DNA of 64,000 nt from Prorocentrum cordatum (GCA_963575745.1 CAUYUJ010004324.1:151565-215564); one strand, 5' to 3'. Shown: positions 44,041 to 54,570, numbered from the stretch's first letter. Numbers and translations: made by a program. Notes: generated from the sequence alone by a model not told the origin.

Positions 44041-44967
44041 GAGAGCGCGAGAGCGCGAGAGCGCCGGAGCGTGGGGGCGCAAGGGCACATCCCCTTCAAA
44101 GAGTCGCCGCCCGCCACGCAAGACGAGGGGGCGTGGCCGCCCTCTGCCGCGCGCCTCCCGTCCTGCAGTTCGTTCGCCTGGGGACGAGGTGCCCCCCGCC
44201 CTCCATTTCTCAATTGCCCCCGCGGGTGGCGTCGACCTCCGAGCGGGCGCGCTGGCCGCGGAGCGGCCAGGCGGCGCAGCGCCGAGCCAGCGCCCGCCGC
44301 GATGGAGCCCGCTGCTGCAGCCTCCAACGCCTGCCTTCTTGCTTCGCCTTCCTTCTCTCCATCCCTTTGCTGGTGCGGCTGATGGCTTGCGCGCATCCGC
44401 TGGGAGCGTTTTTCCGATCGTTCGTCCCCGCCGATCTGTTTCTGATCGGGCGTGGGGCGGCCCGCCGTGCGAGCTGGGAAATCCAGCAGCTGCGTATATA
44501 CGATCCCTGTCGGGATTCCGCGGGCTGCTCTTTCGGAGTCGTGTTTTACGGAGTTATACTCCTGAAGGGGGGCCTGAACTTGACTTTCATAGACCACCTG
44601 TATTTAGAGATTGCTTTTAAGTCCGGCCAGCGCACGACGACCAGGTATGGCCCGTCCATTTGAACGCGTCTGGCTTCTCGGATCTCTCCCCGAGTGTCCC
44701 ACGGCGGCCTGGGTGCCGCCGTGTTGAAGCTCTCTTCGAGCTCTCGTTGCTGGAAGCGGTGTTCGACCCCGCCCCTGAACGACGAGTCTCCTTTGCCTTG
44801 CCTTTATCAGCTGGAGACCCTTGCTGCTCAGGTTTTGATGGTGGCTTTGACAGGCCGCTGGGCTCGGTAAGACCCTCTTCCCATTGCGTAGTTCACAATC
44901 CGTGCGCAGGCCCGCCCCGCGCACGGCAGTAGTTAGGGAGTGTTGACAGACGCAGGTGCGCGACGCG

Positions 44968-44992
44968 AAAAAAATATATGTTGGTTTCCTCG
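44968..44992 (+). other. 3' junction of the retrogene: A7TAT then right target-site duplication
   Basis: Seven A (44968-44974) and TAT precede ATGTTGGTTTCCTCG (44978-44992). Directly after it the R280 unit continues with CCGAGGCCGTTTTGGC, as in uninterrupted units. A short A-tail next to the duplication is expected for a cDNA primed at the poly(A) end. Confidence 0.9.
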
Positions 44993-45330
44993 CCGAGGCC
45001 GTTTTGGCATTCTCACCGAGGCCTCTTGGAGCATCTGAGGTGCCTGTGGGGGGTCTCTTGGGGCCTCCTGGGAGTCTTTTGGGTGCCTCCTGGGGGCCTC
45101 CTGGGGGCCTCTTGAGGCCATCTTGGGGCCATCTTGGGACCTCTTGGGGCCTCCTGGGCGCTTCTTTGGGCCATCTTGGAGGAGATCTATCAAAGAAGCG
45201 CTGAGCATGAATTCGTCTCGCCCCCCCTCCGAGAGGCCAACATGGGGCCCACACCCGAGTAAAACCAATGAGTTTGGCTTTCTCGCCGAGGCCTTTTTGG
45301 GCGCCCTGACACCTCGCGGTCCCTCCCGTC
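44993..45330 (+). repeat. R280 unit B right part and start of unit C
   Basis: 44993-45216 completes the split unit (CTTGGGGCC core, then GGAGATCTATCAAAGAAG). 45217-45330 opens the next unit (CTCGCCCCCC, then ACCAATGAGTTTGGCTTTCT) and passes into D2-family sequence. Confidence 0.88.
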
Positions 45331-45497
45331 CAGGTCCACGGGGAAGGGGTAGGGGGATGGGTCAAGACCCCCTCCCCGCCCGCAAGCCGTCTCGCTCACT
45401 CCCACCCGCCCTCCCAACACATACGTAGCACCTGAGTCTGGCCCGAGCCTCAGCATATTCAGCAGTCGTCTTTGGATGGGCAGCTACTGGGGGCCAA
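45331..45497. repeat. D2 family partial copy and unassigned DNA
   Basis: About 45300-45390 shares CCCGTCCAGGTC and GGGGAAGGGGTAGGGGGA with 8815-8880. The rest up to the CCG tract holds nothing recognised. Confidence 0.55.
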
Positions 45498-45815
45498 TCC
45501 GCCGCCGCCTCCGCCGCCGCCGCCGCCGCCGCCGCTGCCCGCCGCTGCCCGCCGCCGCCGCCGCCGCCGCCGCGCCGCCGCCTGCCGCCGCCGCCGCCGC
45601 CGCCGCCGCCGCCTGCCGCCGCCGCCGCCGCCCCGCCGCCGCGCTGCCCGCCGCCCGCGCTGCTGCGCCACCCCACGGGCCGCGGCCGCCGCCGCCGCCG
45701 CCGACGCCCCCCCCTCCGCCCGCCGCCGCCAGCCGCCGCGCCCGCCGCAGACCCCGCAGCCGAGCCCCACCGGCCCGCCAAAAAGCCCCGCAGCCGCCGC
45801 CGCCGCCAAGTGTAC
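45498..45815. repeat. CCG microsatellite
   Basis: About 300 bases of CCG/CGC with CTGCC interruptions. Polyproline, polyarginine, polyalanine and polyglycine frames are readings of it. Confidence 0.95.
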
Positions 45816-46299
45816 TTCTGAATTGTTTTTTTGACAGGAGGTGGGGGGGGGGGGGGGGCGCATCGGGTTTGGCTGCGCATATTCCGAATTTGAAGGCAGA
45901 GTGTGTTTTCCCCACATCCAAAGTGGGGTTCTTGTTTTCTCTGGACACCCCGCGCAGGAACAGGAACACACACACACACACCACACTCACACTCACTCGC
46001 ACTCTCTCATCATCAACCTCATCAGCATCATCGATGATGCTCTCTCACATGCTTAGTCACTCACATACTCATCATCATCATCATCATCACAGCATCACTC
46101 CACGCTCGCTACACGTCTCTCGATACATCTCATCATCATCATCAATCATCTATACATCACATCATCGTCATCATCGGTATCGGCATCATCCTCATTCAAA
46201 CATCATCATCGCCACCACCACCCACAATCAATCATCAACCTCTTCACCACTCATCTTCACCACCACTCATCATCCTCATCCTCATCATCGTTGAGTAAA
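45816..46299. repeat. poly-G run, CA tract and degenerate CAT microsatellite
   Basis: A run of 14 or more G lies at 45843-45858 and (AC)n at 45966-45982. 46010-46295 is CATCAT/CACCAC in degenerate form. The piece 45860-45955 has no recognised gene. Confidence 0.8.
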
Positions 46300-47178
46300 G
46301 TGTGAGGAAGTCTCAGGCGGGAGCCCCCTCCCTATGGGGCCCGCAGATCATGTTGGTAATCCGAGCGGGTCATCGGAACCCTGTAACTGTCGTCACTTTT
46401 GGGCTCCCCAGGCCTGAAAATGGAGGAATCTCAGGCGGGAGCCTCGTCTGTGATGAATCGGGAAAGTCAAGCGGAGCTCCCTCCCAATGGGCCCACCCAA
46501 TCAATGTTGATAATTCCCGAACAGCGGTTATCGAACTTGTAATGTCCGTCACTTTTGGAGCTCCTCAACCTGAAATTTGAGATAGTCTCAGCGAGCGTCG
46601 TCTGTTTGAATCCGGAGAACTTCAGCGAGCCCCCTCCCGATGGGCCCCGCAACAGCATGTTGGTAATCCCGAGCGGAGCGGTCATCGGAACCTTAACTTC
46701 GTTCACGTTTTGGCTCGTCAAGCCTGAATTTGGAAAACAATATCTAGGGGAGCGTCGGTCTCTGAGTGATTTGTGAGGAAGTCTCAGGCGGAGCCCCCTC
46801 CCTATGGCCCGCAGATCAGTAATCCCGTCTCTCGGAATCTTGTAACTGTCGTCACTTTTGGGCTCGTCAAGCCTGAATTTGGAGGAAGTCTCAGGCGGTA
46901 GCCTCGTCTCTGAGTGATTTGTGAGGAAGTCTCAGGCGGGAGCCCCCTCCCTATGGGGCCCGCAGATCATGTTGGTAATCCGAGCGGGTCATCGGAATCT
47001 TGTAACTGTCGTCACTTTTGAGCTCCCCAGGCCTGAATTTGGAGGAAGTCTCAGGCGGGAGCCTCGTCTGTGAGTGAATTGCGAGGAAGTCACAGGCGGG
47101 AACCCCTCCCTATGGGGCCCGCGCTTCATGTTGGTAATCCGAGCGGGTCATCCAAACCCTGTAACTGTCGTCTTTTGG
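46300..47178 (+). repeat. ~155-bp degenerate tandem array, about 6 units
   Basis: Landmarks are GAGGAAGTCTCAGGCGGGAG, CCCTCCCTATGGGGCCCGCA, CATGTTGGTAATCCGAGCGG, TGTAACTGTCGTCACTTTTG and GGCTCCCCAGGCCTGAATTT, recurring near 46327, 46487, 46630, 46794, 46945 and 47105. Units 2 and 3 are more diverged than the others. No consistent reading frame runs through it. Confidence 0.88.
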
Positions 47179-47318
47179 GTTCTTCGCGATCAGAACGCAC
47201 TCCACCACATTTTTGACCAACTAGGAATCGTCCGCGCCTCAAGGGCGCCGAGTGCTGCGAAGGGGCGCCCAACCCGACACGACGCCAGCCGAGGCGCGGG
47301 TCGGGAAGCTTGCTGAGG

Positions 47319-47567
47319 TCAGCAGGGTGAACAGGACTCACATGCAAATCTCGGGGCGCACATCGTGCGCCCGCTCGGGTTCACCCAGACCCACAGCGTC
47401 TTACCTGACCTCCACGCTGTCCGCAGCCAGACGCTGGCGCAAGGGTCAACCATCGACTGCGCGAAGTCAGGACGCGGCCACACGGGCAATGTTCGGACGA
47501 CATGGTGGCGCACCTCGAACGTCCAGGTTCCCCCGCCCAACTCTGCGAACATGCTGATCCTCGCCAC
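47319..47567 (-). CDS. possible minus-strand exon, unidentified
   Basis: The minus strand reads FAELGGGTWTFEVRHHVVRT and SVWLRTAWRSGKTLWVWVNP, with a natural mix of residues, better than the plus-strand frames over the same DNA. It opens near 47565 and ends at a stop at 47319. No domain is recognised and splice limits are unknown. Confidence 0.3.
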   Translation of the reverse strand: MARISMFAELGGGTWTFEVRHHVVRTLPVWPRPDFAQSMVDPCASVWLRTAWRSGKTLWVWVNPSGRTMCAPRFACESCSPC

Positions 47568-48177
47568 GCGCCGCGAGAGGCCCTAGTGCGGCCGCCCCGC
47601 CTGCGGAAGCGCTCCTGGAGTTCGACAAAGACTTTTGTCCAGCGAGGCGAAGCAGCTCGCGGCAGAGCTGGGTTTCGTGCTGCCTTCCGCCTGAGCGCGG
47701 CTGCGCCTCGCTCGAAGCCCGCGGGGTTGTCCCATCGGCTTGGTCTTGCGCGCCAGCGGCTCGCGGGGTTGTCCCGACAGCCTGGCCCGCGGGGTTGTCC
47801 CAACGGCTGCGCGACGTGACCAGTAGAGAACGCGCCTGTGCTGGCCGTGGCGGCGACGGCGCCGAGGAACATCGACATGCGCGCTCATGCAACAGGAAGG
47901 GGAGGAGGTGGCGGGGCGCGGAACAATCAGGGGGGCGAGGATGGGGACAACGGAAGGAGTGGAAGGGGGGCCCGCGCCAACGAAGGATATAATACGCAGA
48001 AAGGACATGCCAGACGCCTCACCAACCACAGGGCGACGGGGAAGTTTTTTTCCAGATTCGCCCAGAGGATTCTTATGTGGGGTTCTTCCGTCGGAGTAAT
48101 GTATTGTTTTTTAATGGGATGGTGGGGGGGGTTGTCATGGACCCTGGTTGGCCCCCAGTCGCCTGGGGGAGGGGGTG
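47568..48177. other. no supported gene; three CGCGGGGTTGTCCC repeats
   Basis: CGCGGGGTTGTCCC occurs near 47720, 47762 and 47790. The rest is GC-rich with short frames. Confidence 0.45.
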
Positions 48178-48283
48178 TTTACTAATAGGGAACAGTGATA
48201 AACCCCTCCCCGAAGGGGAAGAATGAGGGGTGGAAGAGGAAACTCCCTAAACCACCGGCGCCCAGAGGGCTGGTGGGATTCAT
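48178..48283 (+). repeat. dispersed repeat family D2, copy 3
   Basis: AAACCCCTCCCCGAAGGGGA through CCAGAGGGCTGGTGGGATTC matches 8862-8956 with few differences. Confidence 0.75.
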
Positions 48284-48288
48284 GTGCA

Positions 48289-49189
48289 TGTCCCTCGAGC
48301 CTCTCGACGCAGTGAACGACACCGTCCAACTTGAATCCTCCGTTCGCTAGCCTGCCCCCGACCAGTTTGCCCCACTTGGTAGCGCGAGAGGGGGGGGCAC
48401 GAGCCCACGAGAGGTACGCGGCGCCGAGAAGCGAAGGCCTCGCGGAGGTCACAGCGAACAACATCTGTAGGAGCCGGCTGGGTCGGGACCGTGGATTCAG
48501 ACATTGGGGCTCCAAGCCTTGGGCTCGCAGCACAGTCTGCGCTCGCAGAGCATACGGCACGAGGGACGAGGGTTGCCGTGCGTTTGGTAGCTTGAGGTGC
48601 TTTAAAAGAGCAGTTTCTGGCCGTTGACTCAGCGCAGTCGTGCCCACTCCTCCCACCCAGCTGTCTGATGTACCGCCCATTGCTAAGCTCATTGGAGGGC
48701 TTGGTCGTCGGCCATCTGCGAAAGGACGTTGGCAAGAAAGACGCACATGTCAGGATGCACCATAGGGCCCACCATGACACGACACTGCGCTCCATACTGG
48801 CCGGTCACTTGCGGGGAACCCTGGAACTTGCGCGTGGCGTGCATGCGTTGACAAGACTCGGCCACGCCTTCCAGCCTCGAGATTTTACGCAACAGCAAGG
48901 CAGTTTCCTTCCACCAGGTGGCCGCATCACTGATCCTTGAGAACGCGGGAGGGTCAAGACGCTCAGGGGTGACCCAACGGAGCTCGACAACATCTTTGCG
49001 CCCACTGAACCCAGGAACCAGTTCAGGATCAACGTGTTTTTTCCCAACCCTCCTGTTGTGTTGGGTACTCGTTTCGAATAGAGCAGTGTGTTCTCCACCT
49101 CCTCCTCTCCTCTCTTCCTTCTCTCCTGTCTCCTGTGTTCCCTTTTCCTCTTCTCTCGGGCCGTCTGCGATCTGCGCAACTGTCGCCAC
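48289..49189 (-). CDS. minus-strand coding-like region, unidentified (possibly decayed)
   Basis: The 49189-48689 frame gives up to 166 residues, with KKHVDPELVPGFSGRKDVVE, LRWVTPERLDPPAFSRISDA, CQRMHATRKFQGSPQVTGQY and MVGPMVHPDMCVFLANVLSQ. Further downstream another minus-strand frame reads WGKLVGGRLANGGFKLDGVV and HCVERLEGHAHE (about 48290-48370). Residue use and hydrophobic patterning look protein-like, more so than the plus strand. Frames change, so introns or decay are needed. The N-terminal part runs into the 104-bp array. The family is not recognised. Confidence 0.38.
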
Positions 49190-50350
49190 TTTCGTGGGTT
49201 CCTCGGAGGCTCAGCGGAGGTACGTCCCACGCGGATCACCTCGGTACCTCGCCGCCCCTTGGGGGGCTTGCGATCTGCGCAATTGTCGCCACTTTTGTGG
49301 GTTGCTGGGAGGCCCAGCGGAGGTACGTCCCACTCGGATCACCTCGGTACCTCGCCACCCTCTGGGGGGCTTGCGATCTGCGCAATTGTCGCCACTTTTG
49401 TGGGCTGCTGAGAGGCCCAGCGGAGGTACGTCCCACGCGGATCACCTCAGTACCTCGCCGCCCTTTGGGGGGCTTGCGATCTGCGCAATTGTCGCCACGT
49501 TCGTCGGCTCCTGAGAGGCCCAGCGGAGGTACGTCCCACGCGGATCACCTCAGTACCTCGCCGCCCTTTGGGGGGCTTGCGATCTGCGCAATTGTCGCCA
49601 CTTTTGTGGGTTGCTGGGAACCCCAGCGGAGGTACGTCCCACGCGGATCACCTCGGTAACATCGCCGCCCCTTTGGGGGGCTTGCGATCTGCGCAAATGT
49701 CGCCACGTTCGTGGGCTCCTGAGAGGCCCAGCGGAGGTACGTCCCACGCGGATCACCTCGGTACCTCGCCGCCCCCTGGGGGGCTTGCGATCTGCGCAAT
49801 TGTCGCCACTTTTGTGGGTTGCTGGGAACCCCAGCGGAGGTACGTCCCACGCGGATCACCTCGGTAACATCGCCGCCCCTTTGGGGGGCTTGCGATCTGC
49901 GCAATTGTCGCCACGTTCGTGGGCTCCTGGGAGGCCCAGCGGAGGTACGTCCCACGCGGATCACCTCGGCAGATCTGGAAACGAGGACGAGGGCCTTGCG
50001 ATCTGCGCAATTTCCCACTTCCGGTGGGCTCTCCTTCCCCTGGGGAGGCCCAGCGGAGGTACGTCCCACGCGGATCACCTCGGTACCTCGCCGCCCCTTT
50101 GGGGGGCTTGCGATCTGCGCAATTGTCGCCATTTTCGTGGGCTGCTGGGAGGCCCAGCGGAGGTACGTCCCACGCGGATCACCTCGGTACCTCGCCGCCC
50201 CTCTGGGGCGCTTGCGATCTGCGCAATTGTCGCCACTTTCGTGGGCTCCTGGGAGGCCCAGCGGAGGTACGTCCCACGCGGATCACCTCGGTACCTCGCC
50301 GCCCCTCTGGGGGGCTTGCGATCTGCGCAATTGTCGCCACGTTCGTGGGC
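49160..50350 (+). repeat. ~104-bp tandem array, 12 units
   Basis: Each unit has GCTTGCGATCTGCGCAATTG, TCGCCACTTTTGTGGG, AGGCCCAGCGGAGGTACGTC and CCACGCGGATCACCTCGG. Unit starts fall near 49167, 49268, 49371, 49475, 49579, 49684, 49787, 49891, 49998, 50110, 50211 and 50315. One unit (about 49970-50040) carries a replaced middle (AGATCTGGAAACGAGGACG). Frames with the peptide CDLRNCRHF recur but shift with unit length. I treat it as a satellite and not a protein repeat. Confidence 0.95.
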
Positions 50351-50949
50351 TTGCCGCCCCCTGCTTTTGTGTTTCTTTCAACGCCCTTGTGCTTTCATTT
50401 TGTATGGTTGCTGTTCCTCTGCTTGATGCTCTCTTCGGATTTCACTCCTGGGTGCTCTTCTGGCTCACTGCGGGTCCTTCAGAATGCCAGTCAGCATTGA
50501 GTGGTCCTGAATATAAACGCCACGTGTATAAAAAGGGTTGGGTACGTCGCAGGGTAGTTCGCCCCGCACATAACACCCGAGTCGGCCAAGTGCGGAGCGC
50601 TCGGTCCACCTCCGAGGAGGGTGCCCAGAGTGCCTGCATGAATTCGCACGCAGTCGGCCCATACAGCCCCCAGCCAGAGGCCCGAGAAAAGCGATGGCTC
50701 ACGTGATCCTCAGCCGCAACTGCTGTATAGAAGTCTCGACTTGGTCGCCCTCGCAAGCTCGTCCCAAGAGAGAGCGAACCACACCCCCAGACTGATTGCA
50801 CCACTTGGTGTAGTTTCATCAGGAGGCTGTCGGTGTCCCAGGGGCATTTGGAGCGGAAACCTCTTGGGTGCCTTCGCCATGCGAGCCAGATTGGGCGTGC
50901 GCTTCATCCGAATGGTCATCTTGACAGGGTAGTGCGGGGCCGTGCGCAC
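50351..50949. other. no supported gene
   Basis: Mixed-composition DNA next to the array. Overlapping short frames on both strands, none recognised. Confidence 0.4.
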
Positions 50950-50950
50950 G

Positions 50951-51340
50951 TTACACAGCACGCGCACGCACGCGCGTATCAGGTGCAAGATCACGTGCAG
51001 GACGACACCTGCTTTCCCAGGTGGACACGGTGGTTGGGCCCAGAGCGGCTGGGCAGCCCAGAGCGGCTGGGCAGCCGCTGAACTCGAGAATGTTAGGTTC
51101 GAGACTGACGTCTTCACACCACACGAATCGCATATTGCCAAGCTTCAGCACACTGCCGAGCTCACACAAGTTGCTCCAGTTCTGAGGATCGAGACTGCTA
51201 CTTCGGTGGAGGTAGATGCTGCCAATCTTGACATATCCAGGCAGCGCGCCTCCCAGATGCAGAAACTCAAGTCTGCCAGATTTCCAAGACGTCAGAGTTT
51301 CAAACAACTCTTGACACACAGACATACCTGTTGGGCCCCC
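50951..51340 (-). pseudogene. minus-strand coding-like segment following the broken coiled-coil ORF
   Basis: The minus strand reads MSVCQELFETLTSWKSGRLE, FLHLGGALPGYVKIGSIYLH and ELGSVLKLGNMRFVWCEDVS, with natural residue use. It lies downstream, on the same strand, of the broken ORF at 51507-52622 and may be part of the same ancient gene. It is open to 50951 without a recognised domain. TGGGCAGCCCAGAGCGGC occurs twice near 51050. Confidence 0.3.
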
Positions 51341-51506
51341 AGGACGGCTTCTTGGAGATCCGAGTCCATGGCGTGCGCCTTCCGAATGTCCAGGACGGCA
51401 GCATGAGGGGAGGAGAGGAACATGCGAAGCTCCGCGCGCTATGTAAAACTGCATGTGGCAAAGAGACCATTCGCGCGAGGCACGTGCATGAGCCTCACTG
51501 GGATTG

Positions 51507-52622
51507 CTACCCTCGGGGTCCCTTTCTTCTCGTCTGCTTCTTGGCGCGGTCGAATGCGTCCTGCAAGGCTGTCTGGAATGCCGAACGCGCGATGCCGTGG
51601 CTGGGGGCCGCTGCAGCTCCGTCGCCCTCGACATCCTCATCTGCACCGCTAGCAATGAGGTCGTCGATCCACTGGCCGTCGAGATCGTCGAAGGCGAGGT
51701 CCATGTCATCCTTGGGCTCAGGCTGGCCTGCCGCATGTGCACCCGAGGCTGCTTCAACTCGGGAATTTTCAGCAGTATGAGGGGCGCCACCGTCAGGAAT
51801 AGCAGGAGCAGCACGAACGGGTGGCGCCCCAGCGGGCGCCTGCGCCGCCTTGGTGGCGGCGACGTGGGCGCTGCGTTGAGAAATGACATGTCGAAATCCT
51901 GGAGCATGCCGCCTGCACATCGACGAGCTGAGAGCTGCGAGCGAAGGACTGCTGCTTGATCTGCAGCGCCACGAGGAGGTGTTGTCGCCGCAGCTTCAGC
52001 TCCATTGTTGTCGCCGCCCTTGCCGCTGAGCTGGTTAAAGGCCTCGGCAGCGTGCTTGGCCGCCGCCTACTTCTTGGCCACCAGCTCGGCGTGCTCCCCC
52101 TGCAGCCCCTGCACGCGCGCCACATACTGCGCCAGCTGCTGGCGCCCTTCCTCGCGGGAGTTGGTGGCCTTCTGGACCTTGAACTTGAGGACGTCGTGCT
52201 CCTGCTCGGCCTCCTTCGAGACTACCAAAAGGTCGTCGCGTTGCGCAGCATGCTGAGCCTCAGTGCGAGGACGCTGCTGCGTAGGACGAACGGCTGCGAA
52301 CTGCAAGTCGTCCATGGACAGCAAGTCCCGGATCTGGCTGTCATCGAGCCCGTCGTGGCGAACAGCAGAACCAGCACCAGCACCAGGCCTCGGAGGGGGT
52401 CCAACGAGACCTCGGTGCCCAGTCCGGGGGCTGGGGCAGGGGGGGCCGGAGCTTGGGGGCTACTTTATCGTCTGGCAAGCTGGGGGACTCTGCCCTCCCC
52501 ACATGATGATTTACCACCGTCTTGCCGCCACTTGCTGTACTCGTGTCCGCGAACTTGGAAACTTGCACCTCTAATTGCTGCACGTCAACATCTGGAGACT
52601 CCAAGGCTTCCCACTTAACCAT
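51507..52622 (-). pseudogene. broken coiled-coil/acidic ORF, probably from a repetitive element
   Basis: Read on the minus strand from 52622: KWEALESPDVDVQQLEVQVS (about 52610), then in another frame SMDDLQFAAVRPTQQRPRTE, a coiled coil with KEAEQEHDVLKFKVQKATNS, and AELVAKK before an in-frame stop at 52067-52069. The frame then continues with AKHAAEAFNQLSGKGGDNNG. A further frame change leads to MDLAFDDLDGQWIDDLIASG and a basic end KKQTRRKGPRG at 51507. At least two frame changes and a stop make this a pseudogene unless introns explain them. The layout recalls N-terminal ORFs of dinoflagellate LINE-like repeats, but no endonuclease or reverse transcriptase is present. That link is inference. 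Confidence 0.42.
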
Positions 52623-53100
52623 GGAGATTGCAGGTGGAGTCTCGGCAAGGCAAACGCTAAGATGCTCTGCAGGGGGAAGAAGAGTCCCCGTCAGAATGAG
52701 GATTCGTGCTTCTCTTTTTTAGTGAAGGAAAGAAGATGCGTCTGGGCGACCCCACGATGGTTGTCGCACACAGCGGAAAAACCTCTTTTGTCCACCCCAC
52801 GAAAGCGGCGTCTTCTAACCTTTTATTGAGCCCAAACCCTAATACATGTTTTCGGATGAGGTTTGGACCTACTACTTAAATTCCATTCTTTACATTTTTT
52901 CCTGACCACCTCCTAACCTCCTCTACTAACAATCCTTCTAATCCCTCCCCTCACTGTTGTGTGGCGCAACCATCCTCCTCCCACCCTTTTTACCTCTCCT
53001 TTTTTCTCCTCCTGCTTCTCCTCCTCCTCCTCCTCCTCCTCCTCCTCCTCCTCCTCCTCCTCCTCCTCCTCTCTCCTCCTCTCTCCCCTCCTGGATCGAG
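52623..53100. repeat. no gene; CTC microsatellite at 53000-53090
   Basis: 52623-52990 holds nothing recognised. It contains one short CCCTAATAC piece near 52840 but no telomere repeat. 53018-53070 is a nearly pure CTC run. Confidence 0.7.
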
Positions 53101-54476
53101 CTCGCTGGCGCATCCCCCCCCCGCCCCCACCCCGCGGTCCCAAGAGCCTGGCCGTGTCGCCTGGCGCTCCGGGCTGCTCCCCCCTCCCCGCGGTCGCACG
53201 AGCTGGCCGCGCCGCCCGGGCGCTCCGGAGGCGTGGCGCATGGATTCCCCGGCGAGCAAGGCTGGGGGCGATGGCCTCCGGGCGACGCTGCGGGGGCCGG
53301 ATGGCGAGGCCGCAGGAGGGGGAGGAGAATCTAGGAGAAGACAGGAGGAGCGAGGTGGGGACGGATTACCAATCGAATCCGAGACGCGGCATAAGCATAA
53401 AGGGCCGAAGTTCCGCGCGGATTGTTGGGAGCTGCGCTGGACCCGCCTGGTGCCAGGGAGGGGGAGTCCAGCGCCGATCCGAGAAATCATTTCGTACCTC
53501 CGATAGTTAATGTTTGTGTATTGTTTCTTCTCCTAGCCAAGCTCGCCATAGGTTTGAAGGGAACCTAAACTTATATCGCACCAGGTCGCTACACTCTGCA
53601 GAAGTGGGAATTCGTTCCAAAAGGTTAGAAAATACTCCGCGAATATGTTTTCAAATAACGTTACAACATACTCAAAAAAAACACATGCGGATAATGTTTA
53701 AAAAGCCATGGTGTTCGATCAACTATTCCATGTAGAGCGGCCTGGTGCGATACAAACCCACTCCTCCTCCTCCTCCCTCCCACAATATACACCCCTTCCT
53801 TTTTCGTGGAATAAGTGAAGGGGGGGGGGGGAGGAGGAGTAGGAGACTAATGGAAGGAAGAGGGGGGCCAGCAGCAACGGCAGGATGAATATATTGGCTT
53901 CAGAACGCCCGAGAGAGCACCGTGCATTTCTTTTCGCTTCGCTGCGCCCCCGCCGAGACAGTCAGAGCAGGGCTTCGGGTATAATCCACGCAGTGGTGAA
54001 TCGTATTGTTTGCATGGCCGTTTGCATTGTCTGTGAAGCAGTCGCCCCAATGATCTCTATAGATGCATTGTTGAATGGTGTTTCCGCCTCAGTTGTCGAT
54101 TGCGTTGTATACGTATCATTAGAATGATGCCAGTTTCTGTTACTTCTGCGGCTGGTGATGAACGCCCGCCCCCCTTGTGAGGATGTTTCTGGTTGGCAAG
54201 TGCGTTCCCGAAGGTCCCTCGTGCAGATTCTTGTCCGTTCGCGGCATTGTTCGTTGTATTTCGCAATTGTAGTTCGGTTCGTTTCGGTTGCCCCCCTCGG
54301 ATGATCACCCCCCCTCGTGGTCGGAGCCGCATGTGTTATGCGCGGGTGTGCCGTTCCACCGCGTGCCTGTGTACAACGAAGGGCCTTCGCATCGCCGATG
54401 CCATCAAGCGTGCGGGGGCTGGGCCACGATACGAGTTGACACGTCCGTCCAGCATCGCCTGTGTCGCCGCCCAGTT
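53101..54476. other. no supported gene upstream of the 54.5 kb gene
   Basis: GC-rich to about 53500, then AT-richer, with G-run and GGA pieces near 53820-53840. A 202-residue minus-strand frame (54570-53962) overlaps the spliced-leader-like sequence and has no recognisable domain; I consider it chance. The region may hold the promoter of the downstream gene. Confidence 0.4.
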
Positions 54477-54495
54477 TCCATAGCCGTTTTGGCTG
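54477..54495 (+). other. spliced-leader-like sequence upstream of the 54.5 kb gene
   Basis: TCCATAGCC then GTTTTGGCTG matches the first 19 DinoSL bases except at positions 4, 10 and 19. It lies 76 bases before the ATG at 54571 on the same strand. A match this good is unlikely by chance in 64 kb, and its position supports a decayed leader relict. It is weaker evidence than the other two sites. Confidence 0.55.
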
Positions 54496-54570
54496 ATTCA
54501 GTTGCTCATCCATATACGTTTCGCAAGCTTCGTGTTTGCACTCCGTGTCATCAGTGTGTTCTGATTTCAT

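Larger units (their letters stand above)
42256..44977 (+). mobile_element. full-length retroposed, trans-spliced mRNA (processed retrogene)
   Basis: The 2722-bp insert comprises the spliced leader (22 bases), a 5' UTR of 96 bases without ATG, the 519-codon CDS, a 3' UTR of about 1 kb and a terminal A7TAT (44968-44977). It is bounded by the 15-bp duplication ATGTTGGTTTCCTCG and interrupts an R280 unit that continues cleanly on the other side. These are the marks of target-primed reverse transcription by a LINE-type enzyme acting in trans on a cellular message. The intact duplication, perfect leader and intact ORF argue for a recent event. The 3' tail is short; no other polyadenylation feature is seen. 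Confidence 0.92.

Noticed and set aside
45362-46294. Proline-, arginine- and alanine-rich proteins around the CCG tract
   Set aside because: Readings of a CCG microsatellite in all six frames.
46700-46735. Spliced-leader-like GTTTTGGCTCGTCAAG
   Set aside because: It is a variant of the 155-bp array unit (CACTTTTGGGCTC...), so the likeness to DinoSL is best explained by the array sequence.
52840-52850. CCCTAATAC as a telomere repeat
   Set aside because: Only one partial unit, no tandem repetition.
53962-54570. 202-residue minus-strand reading frame
   Set aside because: No recognisable domain. It overlaps the leader-like sequence and 5' region of a better-supported plus-strand gene.
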